From NCBI GenBank assembly GCA_944392275.1, contig CALXWA010000001.1:192737-256736 (forward strand): DNA of 64,000 nucleotides, read 5' to 3'. Origin of the DNA: an uncultured Alphaproteobacteria bacterium (GTDB lineage Bacteria; Pseudomonadota; Alphaproteobacteria; RF32; CAG-239). Below the pieces are notes generated by a model that was given only the letters and a program-made list of their open reading frames with translations, did not search any database and was not told the DNA's origin. The translations under genes and the position numbers were made by a program. Below are positions 28,032 to 36,400 of the stretch, one piece after another; position 1 is the first letter of the stretch; every line of letters starts with the position of its first letter.

Positions 28032-29297
28032 ATGCAGAAGCATTATGTACGTTTTTCATGGATGTGTGCGTTATGTATAACACTATTAAGTGCTTATTCC
28101 GCCAATGCCGCATTGCACTATCTTCCAAGGTATCAAGCTAATTTAAGTGGTCGCGAAAACACCGGAGGAAGAGATAAAACGAATCTAAGTTGTTCACAAA
28201 AAGGGATGGTAGATAAGCCGACGGATCCGTGTCAGATATGCCAAGGAGCTGTAGGAGATTGTTGTACCTCGATTTCATGTAGTACATCTTCAGAGTGTTA
28301 TCAATATAGTGCCGCGGATGCCAGTAAGTACATCTGTAGTGGAATGTGTACGGATGGTAATGGAACACATTATAAAACTTGTAAATATCGCTTAACTTGT
28401 TCAGATGTCAATGGATTAACATCAATAGAGGCAAATCCGTATATATCGGCAGGATTTTCATGTTCACAAACGAGGACGACATGTACGGTTTTGGGTACCG
28501 TTTTAGGTCCATGTACACATTATTCAGTAGTTAATGGAGGTTCTTCTTCAGGCGGTCTAGTTTCTGGAGGATCTTTAGGTGGATCATTAGGAGGAATAGG
28601 ATCCAGTGATAGACAGAGTATTACCTGTTATACCTGTTTATGCCCGGCAGGAACGACTTCAGAGCCGGAAGAAGGAAAAGAATGTACGGTTAGCCACCAA
28701 GTAGGAAATAGCAAATGTTATACCTGTGAGGAAAATATATGTCCATTAGGGACTTATGGAGAAGATTGTACGCCATGTCCGGTAGGAAGTTATAGTGATA
28801 CGGTTGGAGCTTCAAGTTGTAAAGATTGTCCGGCTGGCTATAAATCAAAATCAGGCGTTACGGGGGCAACCAGTATGGAGGCAGCTTGTGAACCATGTCC
28901 GGAAGGAACGTATAAGACCACCGTTGGCTCAGGAAGCTGTACGCCTTGCCCGACAGGATATGTCGCAATCTCGGGAGTAACAGGAGCAACGAGTATGGCT
29001 CAAGCATGTACAAAAGCTTGTATCAAGTGCAGTACGGCAATGTATCCATTATTAACGTGTCCTTTATACGGTATATGCTCATCCTGCACCCCTGAAAACT
29101 GTAGTGATAATACAACAAAATATAAATTTTCAGAATGTCAAGAAGGTTATGTTGGATATGGTATTGGCGGTTGTCCAACTCCGGTTACGACAGACTGTCA
29201 AGTACTCGGCTATACCAAACAGAGTTGTCCTACGGGATATACAGCGATAAAATGCCCATTTGGCTCAAGAGTTTATTGCTTCAAAAATACAAAATAA
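28032..29297 (+). CDS. Secreted cysteine-rich protein with ephrin-receptor-like repeats (paralogue of 14516-16981)
   Basis: A 421-aa protein. The ATG follows GGAGAGCCGTC and the signal peptide is about MQKHYVRFSWMCALCITLLSAYSANA, split near residue 26. The mature start LHYLPRYQANLSGRENTGG is related to, but differs from, the IISLPRYNPDMNQRSSSGG of the first paralogue. From GMVDKPTDPC to MYPLLTCP the protein is identical to the first copy, including the two ephrin-receptor-like repeats. It then diverges and ends with a CQVLGYTKQSCPTGYTAIKC module in place of the beta-helix. The downstream gene begins with the same kind of module. Function unknown; secreted or surface location is likely. Confidence 0.85.
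   Translation: MQKHYVRFSWMCALCITLLSAYSANAALHYLPRYQANLSGRENTGGRDKTNLSCSQKGMVDKPTDPCQICQGAVGDCCTSISCSTSSECYQYSAADASKYICSGMCTDGNGTHYKTCKYRLTCSDVNGLTSIEANPYISAGFSCSQTRTTCTVLGTVLGPCTHYSVVNGGSSSGGLVSGGSLGGSLGGIGSSDRQSITCYTCLCPAGTTSEPEEGKECTVSHQVGNSKCYTCEENICPLGTYGEDCTPCPVGSYSDTVGASSCKDCPAGYKSKSGVTGATSMEAACEPCPEGTYKTTVGSGSCTPCPTGYVAISGVTGATSMAQACTKACIKCSTAMYPLLTCPLYGICSSCTPENCSDNTTKYKFSECQEGYVGYGIGGCPTPVTTDCQVLGYTKQSCPTGYTAIKCPFGSRVYCFKNTK
28202..29062 (+). repeat. 861-bp block duplicated from 14665-15525 (copy 2)
   Basis: The match to 14665-15525 starts and ends within the two reading frames, keeps the frame and shows no difference that I could find by eye. Sequence identity stops sharply at both ends. 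Confidence 0.93.
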
Positions 29298-29321
29298 TGC
29301 TTAGGATTAAGGAGAAAAAAG

Positions 29322-30020
29322 ATGAAGAAATTCACAAGTATAATGATAACAGGATGCTTAGGAGGAGCTCTATCTGTAATGCTAAGCAGTTTTGCATTAG
29401 CAGGAGGATGTATAAGTTCCGATTGTGCAGCCATGGGATATACTAAAACAGTCAGTCAATGTTCTGGATATGAGATGATTAGATGTCCCTTTAATACAAA
29501 CAAAGTTTTTTGTCAGGAGCCAGAAGTTTGTCCGGGATACAGTAAAGGAGGAAATTGCCCTGATGGACAAACAAAAGAAGCTTGTGCTGATGATTCTAAT
29601 TATTACAAGTGTGTTGGTGTTGCATGTGAAGAGGGATATTCAACAGCTCTAAAAGAACCTGCTTTCACATCTAATTTATGTAAAGTGACCCAATCAAGCA
29701 ATACGCAATGTACAAAACTCATTGACGCAGGGACATGTGGAACAACCGATAAAACATTATCACAATGTCCTAATGGAACAAAGGTATGTACGAATGCTTG
29801 TGGAAAAAGACATACAAGATGTTGTACCAAAGGTGAAACAGGTTGTTTAACACTAGTTACACCATCCCCAGAACCAGCTCCGGACTGGTTATGCAAACAA
29901 TGCGGAAGAAAAGGTGTTAAAAGAGTCGGAAATACTTGGCAATGTTGTAATGGATCAGAAGTATGTATAACATGTGCGATATATGATGATATGAGACCCG
30001 ATGATTCTCTTTACCAATAA
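29322..30020 (+). CDS. Secreted cysteine-rich protein, 232 aa
   Basis: Signal peptide of about 27 residues (TGCLGGALSVMLSSFALA) followed by many cysteines. Residues about 30-65 (SSDCAAMGYTKTVSQCSGYE, then MIRCPFNTNKVFCQE) repeat the C-terminal module of the preceding gene. The pattern then continues CPxGQTKEACxDDSNYYKC. The last third has a Pro-rich spacer (TPSPEPAPDW) and a four-cysteine motif CKQCGRKG...CC. It lies 24 bp after the larger gene, so the two probably form an operon, and it is closed by a terminator. I recognise no named family. Confidence 0.78.
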   Translation: MKKFTSIMITGCLGGALSVMLSSFALAGGCISSDCAAMGYTKTVSQCSGYEMIRCPFNTNKVFCQEPEVCPGYSKGGNCPDGQTKEACADDSNYYKCVGVACEEGYSTALKEPAFTSNLCKVTQSSNTQCTKLIDAGTCGTTDKTLSQCPNGTKVCTNACGKRHTRCCTKGETGCLTLVTPSPEPAPDWLCKQCGRKGVKRVGNTWQCCNGSEVCITCAIYDDMRPDDSLYQ

Positions 30021-30023
30021 AGA

Positions 30024-30056
30024 AAAACTCCCCGATATTTTCGGGGAGTTTTTTTT
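30024..30056. terminator. Bidirectional terminator between convergent genes
   Basis: AAAACTCCCCGA and TCGGGGAGTTTT form a 12-bp stem, with A residues on one side and a T run on the other. It serves the genes ending at 30020 and 30055. Confidence 0.92.
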
Positions 30057-30564
30057 AATCAAGTTTATCAATTTTTTTTAGCAGTTTTTTATTTTCTTTG
30101 TTTGCATAGATATTGGCATCATTTCTTTGTTTCTGTTGTAATATGTGCAAGTCATTCCAGTCTTGTTGTTGCTTAAGAGCTAAAGATTTATTTTCATTAG
30201 CTTGTTGGATTAAAAGTTTTTTTTGTTCTTCGTTCAAATTAGAGTTATTTATTTTTTCAACAGCTTCATTGTATTCTTCTTCAATATCTTTTATTTTTTC
30301 ATGATGTTTTTTGTTTTTTTTGTGTTTTAAATGTTTTGTAGAGCTTTTATCACACATACAATTTTGTGCACAGGAATTTGTTTTTAAACATTCTTTGCAG
30401 TTGCAATCATATTTTACCATAGGGGAAGTATCTTGTTCCGTAGTAACAATTTGTTGACTAACAACCGGTTTGACGTCATGAGAGGTTGTATTTTTTCGTT
30501 GAGCAAGAGCATTGGCAGAACAAATCATGGTAGCCAGAAGAGCAAAATAAAAGATTTTTTTCAT
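30055..30564 (-). CDS. Small exported protein with Cys cluster and coiled coil
   Basis: A 169-aa protein with signal peptide MKKIFYFALLATMICSANALA. Residues about 52-72 hold a cysteine cluster (YDCNCKECLKTNSCAQNCMC). A Lys/His-rich basic stretch (KHLKHKKNKKHHEKIK) follows, then a charged Gln/Asn/Lys-rich helix likely to form a coiled coil. The cysteines could bind metal or form disulfides; there is no basis to choose. The start follows AAAGGAAAAAAT on the minus strand. It converges on the cysteine-rich locus. Confidence 0.72.
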   Translation of the reverse strand: MKKIFYFALLATMICSANALAQRKNTTSHDVKPVVSQQIVTTEQDTSPMVKYDCNCKECLKTNSCAQNCMCDKSSTKHLKHKKNKKHHEKIKDIEEEYNEAVEKINNSNLNEEQKKLLIQQANENKSLALKQQQDWNDLHILQQKQRNDANIYANKENKKLLKKIDKLD

Positions 30565-30653
30565 ATTTTTTCCTTTCTATGAGAATAAATTGTATGAAAA
30601 AAATAATCTTTATTATAGCAATTACAAGTTTTGACTGAAGAAATAAAATTTGC

Positions 30654-30681
30654 TTGCAAACTAAAAAAGATGTTCTAAACT
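30654..30681 (+). promoter_or_regulatory. Putative promoter of the cold-shock gene with long leader
   Basis: TTGCAA at 30654-30659, a 16-nt spacer and TAAACT at 30676-30681. This gives a 5' untranslated region of about 135 nt, a length typical of cspA-type genes, where it acts as a thermosensor. A TCTAAACTACT motif occurs twice (30674 and 30722 region). Confidence 0.5.
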
Positions 30682-30822
30682 ACTATTCATAACAAAGCTG
30701 TGGTTTGAGAAAGCAGATTCCTCTAAACTACTTGTTGATACCAAAATATTTGGCGTTAAGGTAATCCACAAAGCTTGTTATAAAAACAATTGGTTCAACC
30801 TGTTTTTTAAGGAATATGTGTT

Positions 30823-31026
30823 ATGGCAACAGGAACTGTTAAATGGTTTAATAAGAAAAAAGGTTATGGCTTTATTACTCCGGATGAAGGCGGAAATGAT
30901 GTGTTTGTTCATATTTCAGCTGTTCAAAAAGCCGGGCTTCGTTCTTTAGAAGAGGGAGCAAAAATTAGTTATGAGCTCATGACAGAAAGAGAAAAGACCG
31001 TTGCCGGTGATTTGAAATTGCTGTAA
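30823..31026 (+). CDS. Cold-shock protein, CspA family
   Basis: A 67-aa single-stranded nucleic acid binding OB-fold protein. RNP1 is KGYGFITPD and RNP2 is DVFVHIS, in the standard order, after GTVKWFNKK. It probably melts RNA structure during cold shock or acts as a constitutive RNA chaperone. The long leader upstream suggests post-transcriptional control. A terminator follows. Confidence 0.95.
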   Translation: MATGTVKWFNKKKGYGFITPDEGGNDVFVHISAVQKAGLRSLEEGAKISYELMTEREKTVAGDLKLL

Positions 31027-31043
31027 TGATAGAAAATCACAAC

Positions 31044-31074
31044 AAAAAGCCCCTTAGTTAAGGGGCTTTTTTTT
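31044..31074 (+). terminator. Terminator of the cold-shock gene
   Basis: AAAAAGCCCCTTA and TAAGGGGCTTTTT form a 13-bp stem with a 2-nt apex and a T run. Confidence 0.92.
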
Positions 31075-31228
31075 ACGATTAAAAGAGCCAAAGAAAATAC
31101 AAATTAGCAAGTTACTAAGAAGAGGTTGATAAACATTACTGTTTTTGAAATAAATTAAAGAAGAATCTTGCGAAAATAGAGCAAATGGTGTATAAATAAT
31201 TAGAAAGAAAATTAAAAAATAAATTATT

Positions 31229-31576
31229 ATGATGGATAAAATTAAAGAAGCTCTCGGAAATATGATGATTTTTTTCGTTTTAATCATCATGGCGTGTGGA
31301 GTAATTAAATTCCAAAATCATTTTTTGACCAAGGAATTAGATGAAAAGTATCAAAAAGTAAAACCGGTTCAAGTTTTACAGGTAGATACTCTAAAAATGG
31401 CAAATTCGGTAGATTTGTGTATCTATAAGCTTTCGGATAAAAGCAACCGATATTTGTCAATGCAAAAATACGACTTCAAAGAAAAGATTGTTCCCGGAGA
31501 TGTTATTTTATATCTAACGGACGGGAGTGATGAAATTACCGATTATCGGATTGTTAAAAAAGGACCTGAAAAATAA
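31229..31576 (+). CDS. Small membrane-anchored hypothetical protein
   Basis: A 115-aa protein with one N-terminal membrane helix (about residues 12-26, MMIFFVLIIMACGVI) and an extracytoplasmic domain of about 85 residues. No known family recognised. ATG 31229 and ATG 31232 are adjacent alternatives; no strong ribosome-binding site is seen. Its last codons form the left arm of the terminator. Confidence 0.6.
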   Translation: MMDKIKEALGNMMIFFVLIIMACGVIKFQNHFLTKELDEKYQKVKPVQVLQVDTLKMANSVDLCIYKLSDKSNRYLSMQKYDFKEKIVPGDVILYLTDGSDEITDYRIVKKGPEK

Positions 31577-31599
31577 AATTTCGGGTCCTTATTATTTTT
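31559..31599 (+). terminator. Terminator overlapping the end of the 115-aa gene
   Basis: AAGGACCTGAAA and TTTCGGGTCCTT pair over 12 bp with one G-T pair, followed by ATTATTTTTT. The stop codon lies in the loop. Confidence 0.8.
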
Positions 31600-31601
31600 T
31601 A

Positions 31602-31630
31602 TTGGCTTATTATAAAGACTAAGATATACT
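31602..31630 (+). promoter_or_regulatory. Sigma-70 promoter for fhs
   Basis: TTGGCT at 31602-31607, a 17-nt spacer and TATACT at 31625-31630, about 35 nt before the ATG. Confidence 0.65.
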
Positions 31631-31665
31631 CAAAAAAAATTTTTTAAGAAAAGAAGGAGAGATAA

Positions 31666-33339
31666 ATGCGGACGGATATTGAAATTTCACAGCAAAACCA
31701 ACCGCTTCCGATTGAAAAAATCGGCGAAGAACTAGGCTTGAAAGTACAAGATTTAGAGCGTTACGGGGCGTATAAAGCTAAAATCAGTTTCAAAGCTTTG
31801 CAAGAAATTCAACAATTACCGTCACCTTCAGGTAAGTTAATTTTAGTTACAGCCATAACACCGACACCAGCCGGAGAAGGAAAATCTACCGTCTCAATCG
31901 GGCTGGGTGATGCTCTCCATCAAATGGGCAAAAAAACCGTTATCGCCTTAAGAGAACCCTCTCTAGGGCCTTGTTTTGGTGTAAAAGGAGGGGCAACCGG
32001 TGGAGGATATTCTCAAATAGTCCCGATGGAAGAGATTAACCTGCATTTTACCGGAGATATACATGCCATCACCGCCGCTAACAATCTTTTGGCGGCAATG
32101 ATTGATAACCACCTTCAACAAGGAAATTCCTTAGGGATAGATCCAAGACGTATTAGCTGGAAAAGATGCCTTGATTTGAATGACCGAGCCTTGCGTAACG
32201 TGGTTGTTGGCCTAGGAGGGCCTCTAAACGGAGTCTCAAGAGAAGAGGGATTTAATATCAGCGTTGCCAGTGAAATTATGGCGATTCTATGTCTGTCTGC
32301 GAATATTAAAGAGTTAAAAGAACGTTTGGGAAATATCGTCATTGGTCAAACATATGATAAACAAAATGTCTTGGCAAAAGACTTAAAAGCACAAGGGGCA
32401 ATGGCTGCCTTGCTGCGTGATGCCATAAAGCCGAATTTGGTCCAAACACTGGAAAAAACACCCGTTTTGGTACATGGCGGACCCTTTGCCAATATCGCCC
32501 ATGGTTGCAACAGCATCATCGCAACCAAAATCGCCCTCAAATTAGGAGATTATGTTGTAACGGAAGCCGGATTTGGGGCAGATTTAGGGGCCGAAAAATT
32601 TTTAGATATAAAATGCCGTATCGGAAATCTGGAACCTTCGGCCATTGTGATTGTTGCAACATCACGAGCCTTAAAAATGCATGGCGGAGTACCTAAAACG
32701 GAATTAAATTTGCAAAATCCTAAAGCTCTGGAAAAAGGTTTTGCCAATTTACAGGTACATGTTGAAAATATGCAAAAATATGGTATTCCGGTTGTGGTTG
32801 CCATAAATAAGTTTAGCACCGATACACAAGAAGAACTTGAACAAATTAGAGCAATGACAGAAAAACTTGGCGTAAAAGCTGTTGTTTCAGAAGGTTGGGC
32901 CAAAGGAGGAAAGGGCGTCTTAGATTTGGCAAAAGAGGTTGTGCAAATTTGTTCTCAACCGCATCAATTTAATAAACTTTATGAAGATACTCTGTCGTTA
33001 GAAGACAAAATTAAAAAAATTGCTTGTCAAATTTACCGAGCAGAGGATGTAGAGTTTTATCCGCAAGCCATAAATAAGCTTAAAGAATATTCGCAACAAG
33101 GATATTCCAAGTTTCCGGTATGTATTGCCAAAACCCAAAATTCCATATCTCATGATAAAAGACTTTTAGGTGCTCCCAAAGGATATAAATTACCGATAAG
33201 AGATGTTTCTCTTTCTGCCGGAGCGGGGTTTGTGGTTGCTTATGCCGGAGATATTATGACGATGCCAGGTTTACCTAAATTTCCGGCAGCCGAAAAAATA
33301 GACGTTGATGAAAATGGTGTAATTTCCGGATTATTTTAA
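31666..33339 (+). CDS. fhs: Formate--tetrahydrofolate ligase
   Basis: A 557-aa enzyme making 10-formyl-tetrahydrofolate from formate, ATP and tetrahydrofolate. The P-loop is TPTPAGEGKSTVSIGL (about residues 65-80). Other conserved blocks are REPSLGPCFGVKGGATGGGY, HFTGDIHAITAANNLLAAM and EAGFGADLGAEKF. Length fits the family. It supplies one-carbon units from formate, which fits a fermentative or host-associated life. The ATG follows AGAAGGAGAGA. It stands alone with its own promoter. Confidence 0.97.
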   Translation: MRTDIEISQQNQPLPIEKIGEELGLKVQDLERYGAYKAKISFKALQEIQQLPSPSGKLILVTAITPTPAGEGKSTVSIGLGDALHQMGKKTVIALREPSLGPCFGVKGGATGGGYSQIVPMEEINLHFTGDIHAITAANNLLAAMIDNHLQQGNSLGIDPRRISWKRCLDLNDRALRNVVVGLGGPLNGVSREEGFNISVASEIMAILCLSANIKELKERLGNIVIGQTYDKQNVLAKDLKAQGAMAALLRDAIKPNLVQTLEKTPVLVHGGPFANIAHGCNSIIATKIALKLGDYVVTEAGFGADLGAEKFLDIKCRIGNLEPSAIVIVATSRALKMHGGVPKTELNLQNPKALEKGFANLQVHVENMQKYGIPVVVAINKFSTDTQEELEQIRAMTEKLGVKAVVSEGWAKGGKGVLDLAKEVVQICSQPHQFNKLYEDTLSLEDKIKKIACQIYRAEDVEFYPQAINKLKEYSQQGYSKFPVCIAKTQNSISHDKRLLGAPKGYKLPIRDVSLSAGAGFVVAYAGDIMTMPGLPKFPAAEKIDVDENGVISGLF

Positions 33340-33471
33340 GCTTTTTCATATATTGTGGATAAGTGTCAAATCCGTCATTAATAGTTTCCCATTTCAAAAA
33401 AAATACATTAATATAAGGCCTAAATTTTGATAAAAATTTTGGGGAATTAAATTTATTGGGGAATAAATTAG

Positions 33472-36400
33472 ATGTCTAACCAAGTATCTGATAGTAAATC
33501 TGTATCTAAAAAGAACACCTTACCGCAATTTATTCAAAATCCGGAACAATTTCAGGCCTCCTATCCGGATCCGGAGGAGGGCAAAAATTCGTGGTTAGCC
33601 AATAATTTGCAGCGGTTGATGATTGGTGTCAGTGCTATATGGTTTGCAATTGTTTTGATTTATATTACCCAATTTTTTGGTTGGTCCAATTTATTTTTAA
33701 TGATGCCGGATGAATTTGGTGGTTTTCTAGCCGGGGTAACGCTTCCGTTAGCCATTATCTGGGTTGTAATGGCATATATTGATCGCGGAACATCTTTCAA
33801 GCAGGAAGCAAAGCTTTTGCGTGCCTACATGAACCAAATTGTTTATCCGGAAGATGGGGCATCGCAGACCGTCAAAGCCATGGCCGATGCCATCCGTTCA
33901 CAAGTTGTGGAATTGCAAGAAATTACCAAATTAGCCACCGCCCAAACCGATAAAATTAAAAACGAAATCGGAACAAATATTGCCGAATTTTCTAAAGTTG
34001 TTTCGATTTTGGATAATTATTCCTCCAAAACAATCGTTGATTTGAGTGATGGTGTTAAATTTTTGGTAAACAATATCGAAAACATATCAGCCAAATCGGA
34101 AAATTCTGCCCGCCAAATCAATGAATATAATCGAGCCTTTATGAACGATAGCGGACAACTTGAAAGCAATCTTAATCATTTGTTTGCTATATTGGATGTA
34201 AAAGTAAAAGAATTACAACAGGTAAGCCAGACCATAGGACTTAGCTCGGATGTAATTGGTGATAATATCTTGAAAGCAAATGAAAAGTTAGCTCAATTTA
34301 ACGCTGAAAGTGCCGAAAATCTAAATCTTGTTTTGGAAAATATCAATACCCAAATTTCTAATTTAGGTAAAGTTTCATCTTCGGCTCTTGAAAGTTGCGG
34401 TCATATTCAAAAGCAAATTGGAGACGAGGTAAAAAATCTAGAAAGTCGTCTTAATCGGAGTATCAGTGGGGTTCAAGGAGTTATTGCTCAGTCTGTTTCT
34501 AATCTGGATAGTTGTATTGAACAAAATATTGATAGTATTAATGAAAGCATTAAAGACAATAGCACCGGCTTGATTAAAATATTTGATGCTGCCGCACAAA
34601 AGACGTTATCCGGATTTAATTCTTTAACCGAGAATATGCGAAAAGAGATAGAACACTTTGATGAAAGTGTTGTTTTGAACATCAACAAGGTTTCAGAGGC
34701 ATCAAATCAGCATCAGCACCAATTTTTAACCTTTACCCAAGATATGGAAGAGCGGTCTTCTGCTATTATTGATAAGTTTACCGAGCATAGCAATACCTTG
34801 GCTCAAGAATTAGATAAAATTATGGTTCGTAGCCAAAATCTGGAAGACAGTATCCATATTCAAGTAGGTAATTTATCGGATGTTTCAGACAACATTGCTG
34901 CCTCTATGGGGAGAATTGAAAATAGTCTAAGAAATAATATAGATCAAATTACGGAGCAAAGTGCTTCCGCAAATGATGGTATTTCCTCTTATATCGAAAC
35001 GGTTGAAGCACAGACCCAAAAATTAGCGGAATTGTCCTCATCGGTAATTGACCGGGCTCAAGAAGTAGCCGAAATCTTAGAAGAAAGACAGCATCATTTG
35101 AGCAATACCTGCTCCGATATTACCTCTAAAATGGAACAAGTTAATACCTCAATTAATGATAGCATTGATAATTTGAGACAGAATTCGTCTTCAGCAATTG
35201 ATGATATTAACAATGTTGCCGATGTTATGAATAAATATGCCGGCAGTATGACCGAAGCATCATCCGTCGTAACGGCCCAAAGCCAAATAAGTGAAGCCGC
35301 ATTGGCCCAACAGCAAAAGAATATCACCAGTTCGGCTAATCGGGTTGAAGAAATTAAATCAGAACTAAAACGCCAAATCGAAGAATTATCACAAATCTCG
35401 TCTGTTTTACAAAATGATGCATCTGAAACGGTTGCTAATTTGAAAAAACAAACTGATGAAATTTTACAAGTCTATAAAGAAATTATTGATAAAAATAAAG
35501 ATTTTAATACCAATTTGGAAGAACAAAGCGAAAAATTTGATACCTCGGCCAATAAGACTTTGGCAAAAGTTACCAATTTTGAGAATGTGTTGGTTCAACG
35601 TTCGCAAAATATGGAAAGTTTATCCAAGCTTATTTCTGACCGTGCCAATAAAGTGGACGAGGCTTTAGAGAGACAAATCAAAGCCGTTGATGCCGCCACC
35701 GAAAACTCAAATTCCGTTCACCAAAAATTGGCAACATCGTTTGAACAGCAAAATACGGTTTTAAATAGTGTTGCCGAAAATACAACCGGTTATGTTGCCG
35801 ACATCGTTCAATCTCTTGAAGATAAAGCCGGTGCCTTGAGTATTATTTTCAAACAACAACAAACAGAATTTGAAGAAATCGGCGGAAAGGTCAGTGAAGC
35901 CGTAACAACAATGCATAATGCTTTAACCAAACAAATGAGTGAGGTTGAGGAAAGTGCTGAAAAAATCTTTCAACGTATGACATCTTTGGAGGAAGAAAAC
36001 CGCCAACGTTCTCAAACAATGCTAAAAAACAGCAATACTTCAATTGATAAATTATCAGAGATTGAAAATATTTTAGGGGAAAAGGGCGCCTCAATAGCCG
36101 AATTAGTTAATAATGTAAAAGATGGTTTGGAAAGTATATCCGCTCAAGTTGAAAATAAGATGAATTTGTTTGATACCACCATTAAAAACGTCAAAGAAGA
36201 AACCTCTCTTTCGGTAAAACAGATTCTCGGCAATTGCGGTAAATTACAAAATGTAAATACCAGCTTGATTAATGATACCAAAAATATCTCCAAAACAATG
36301 GAAGAGCATGTTAAAAATCTAGATGCGGTTTTGGTCAAGTCAAAATTGCAAAGCGAAGACATTAACAATGTGTTTGAACAGCAAAAGAATGCGTTGTGTG

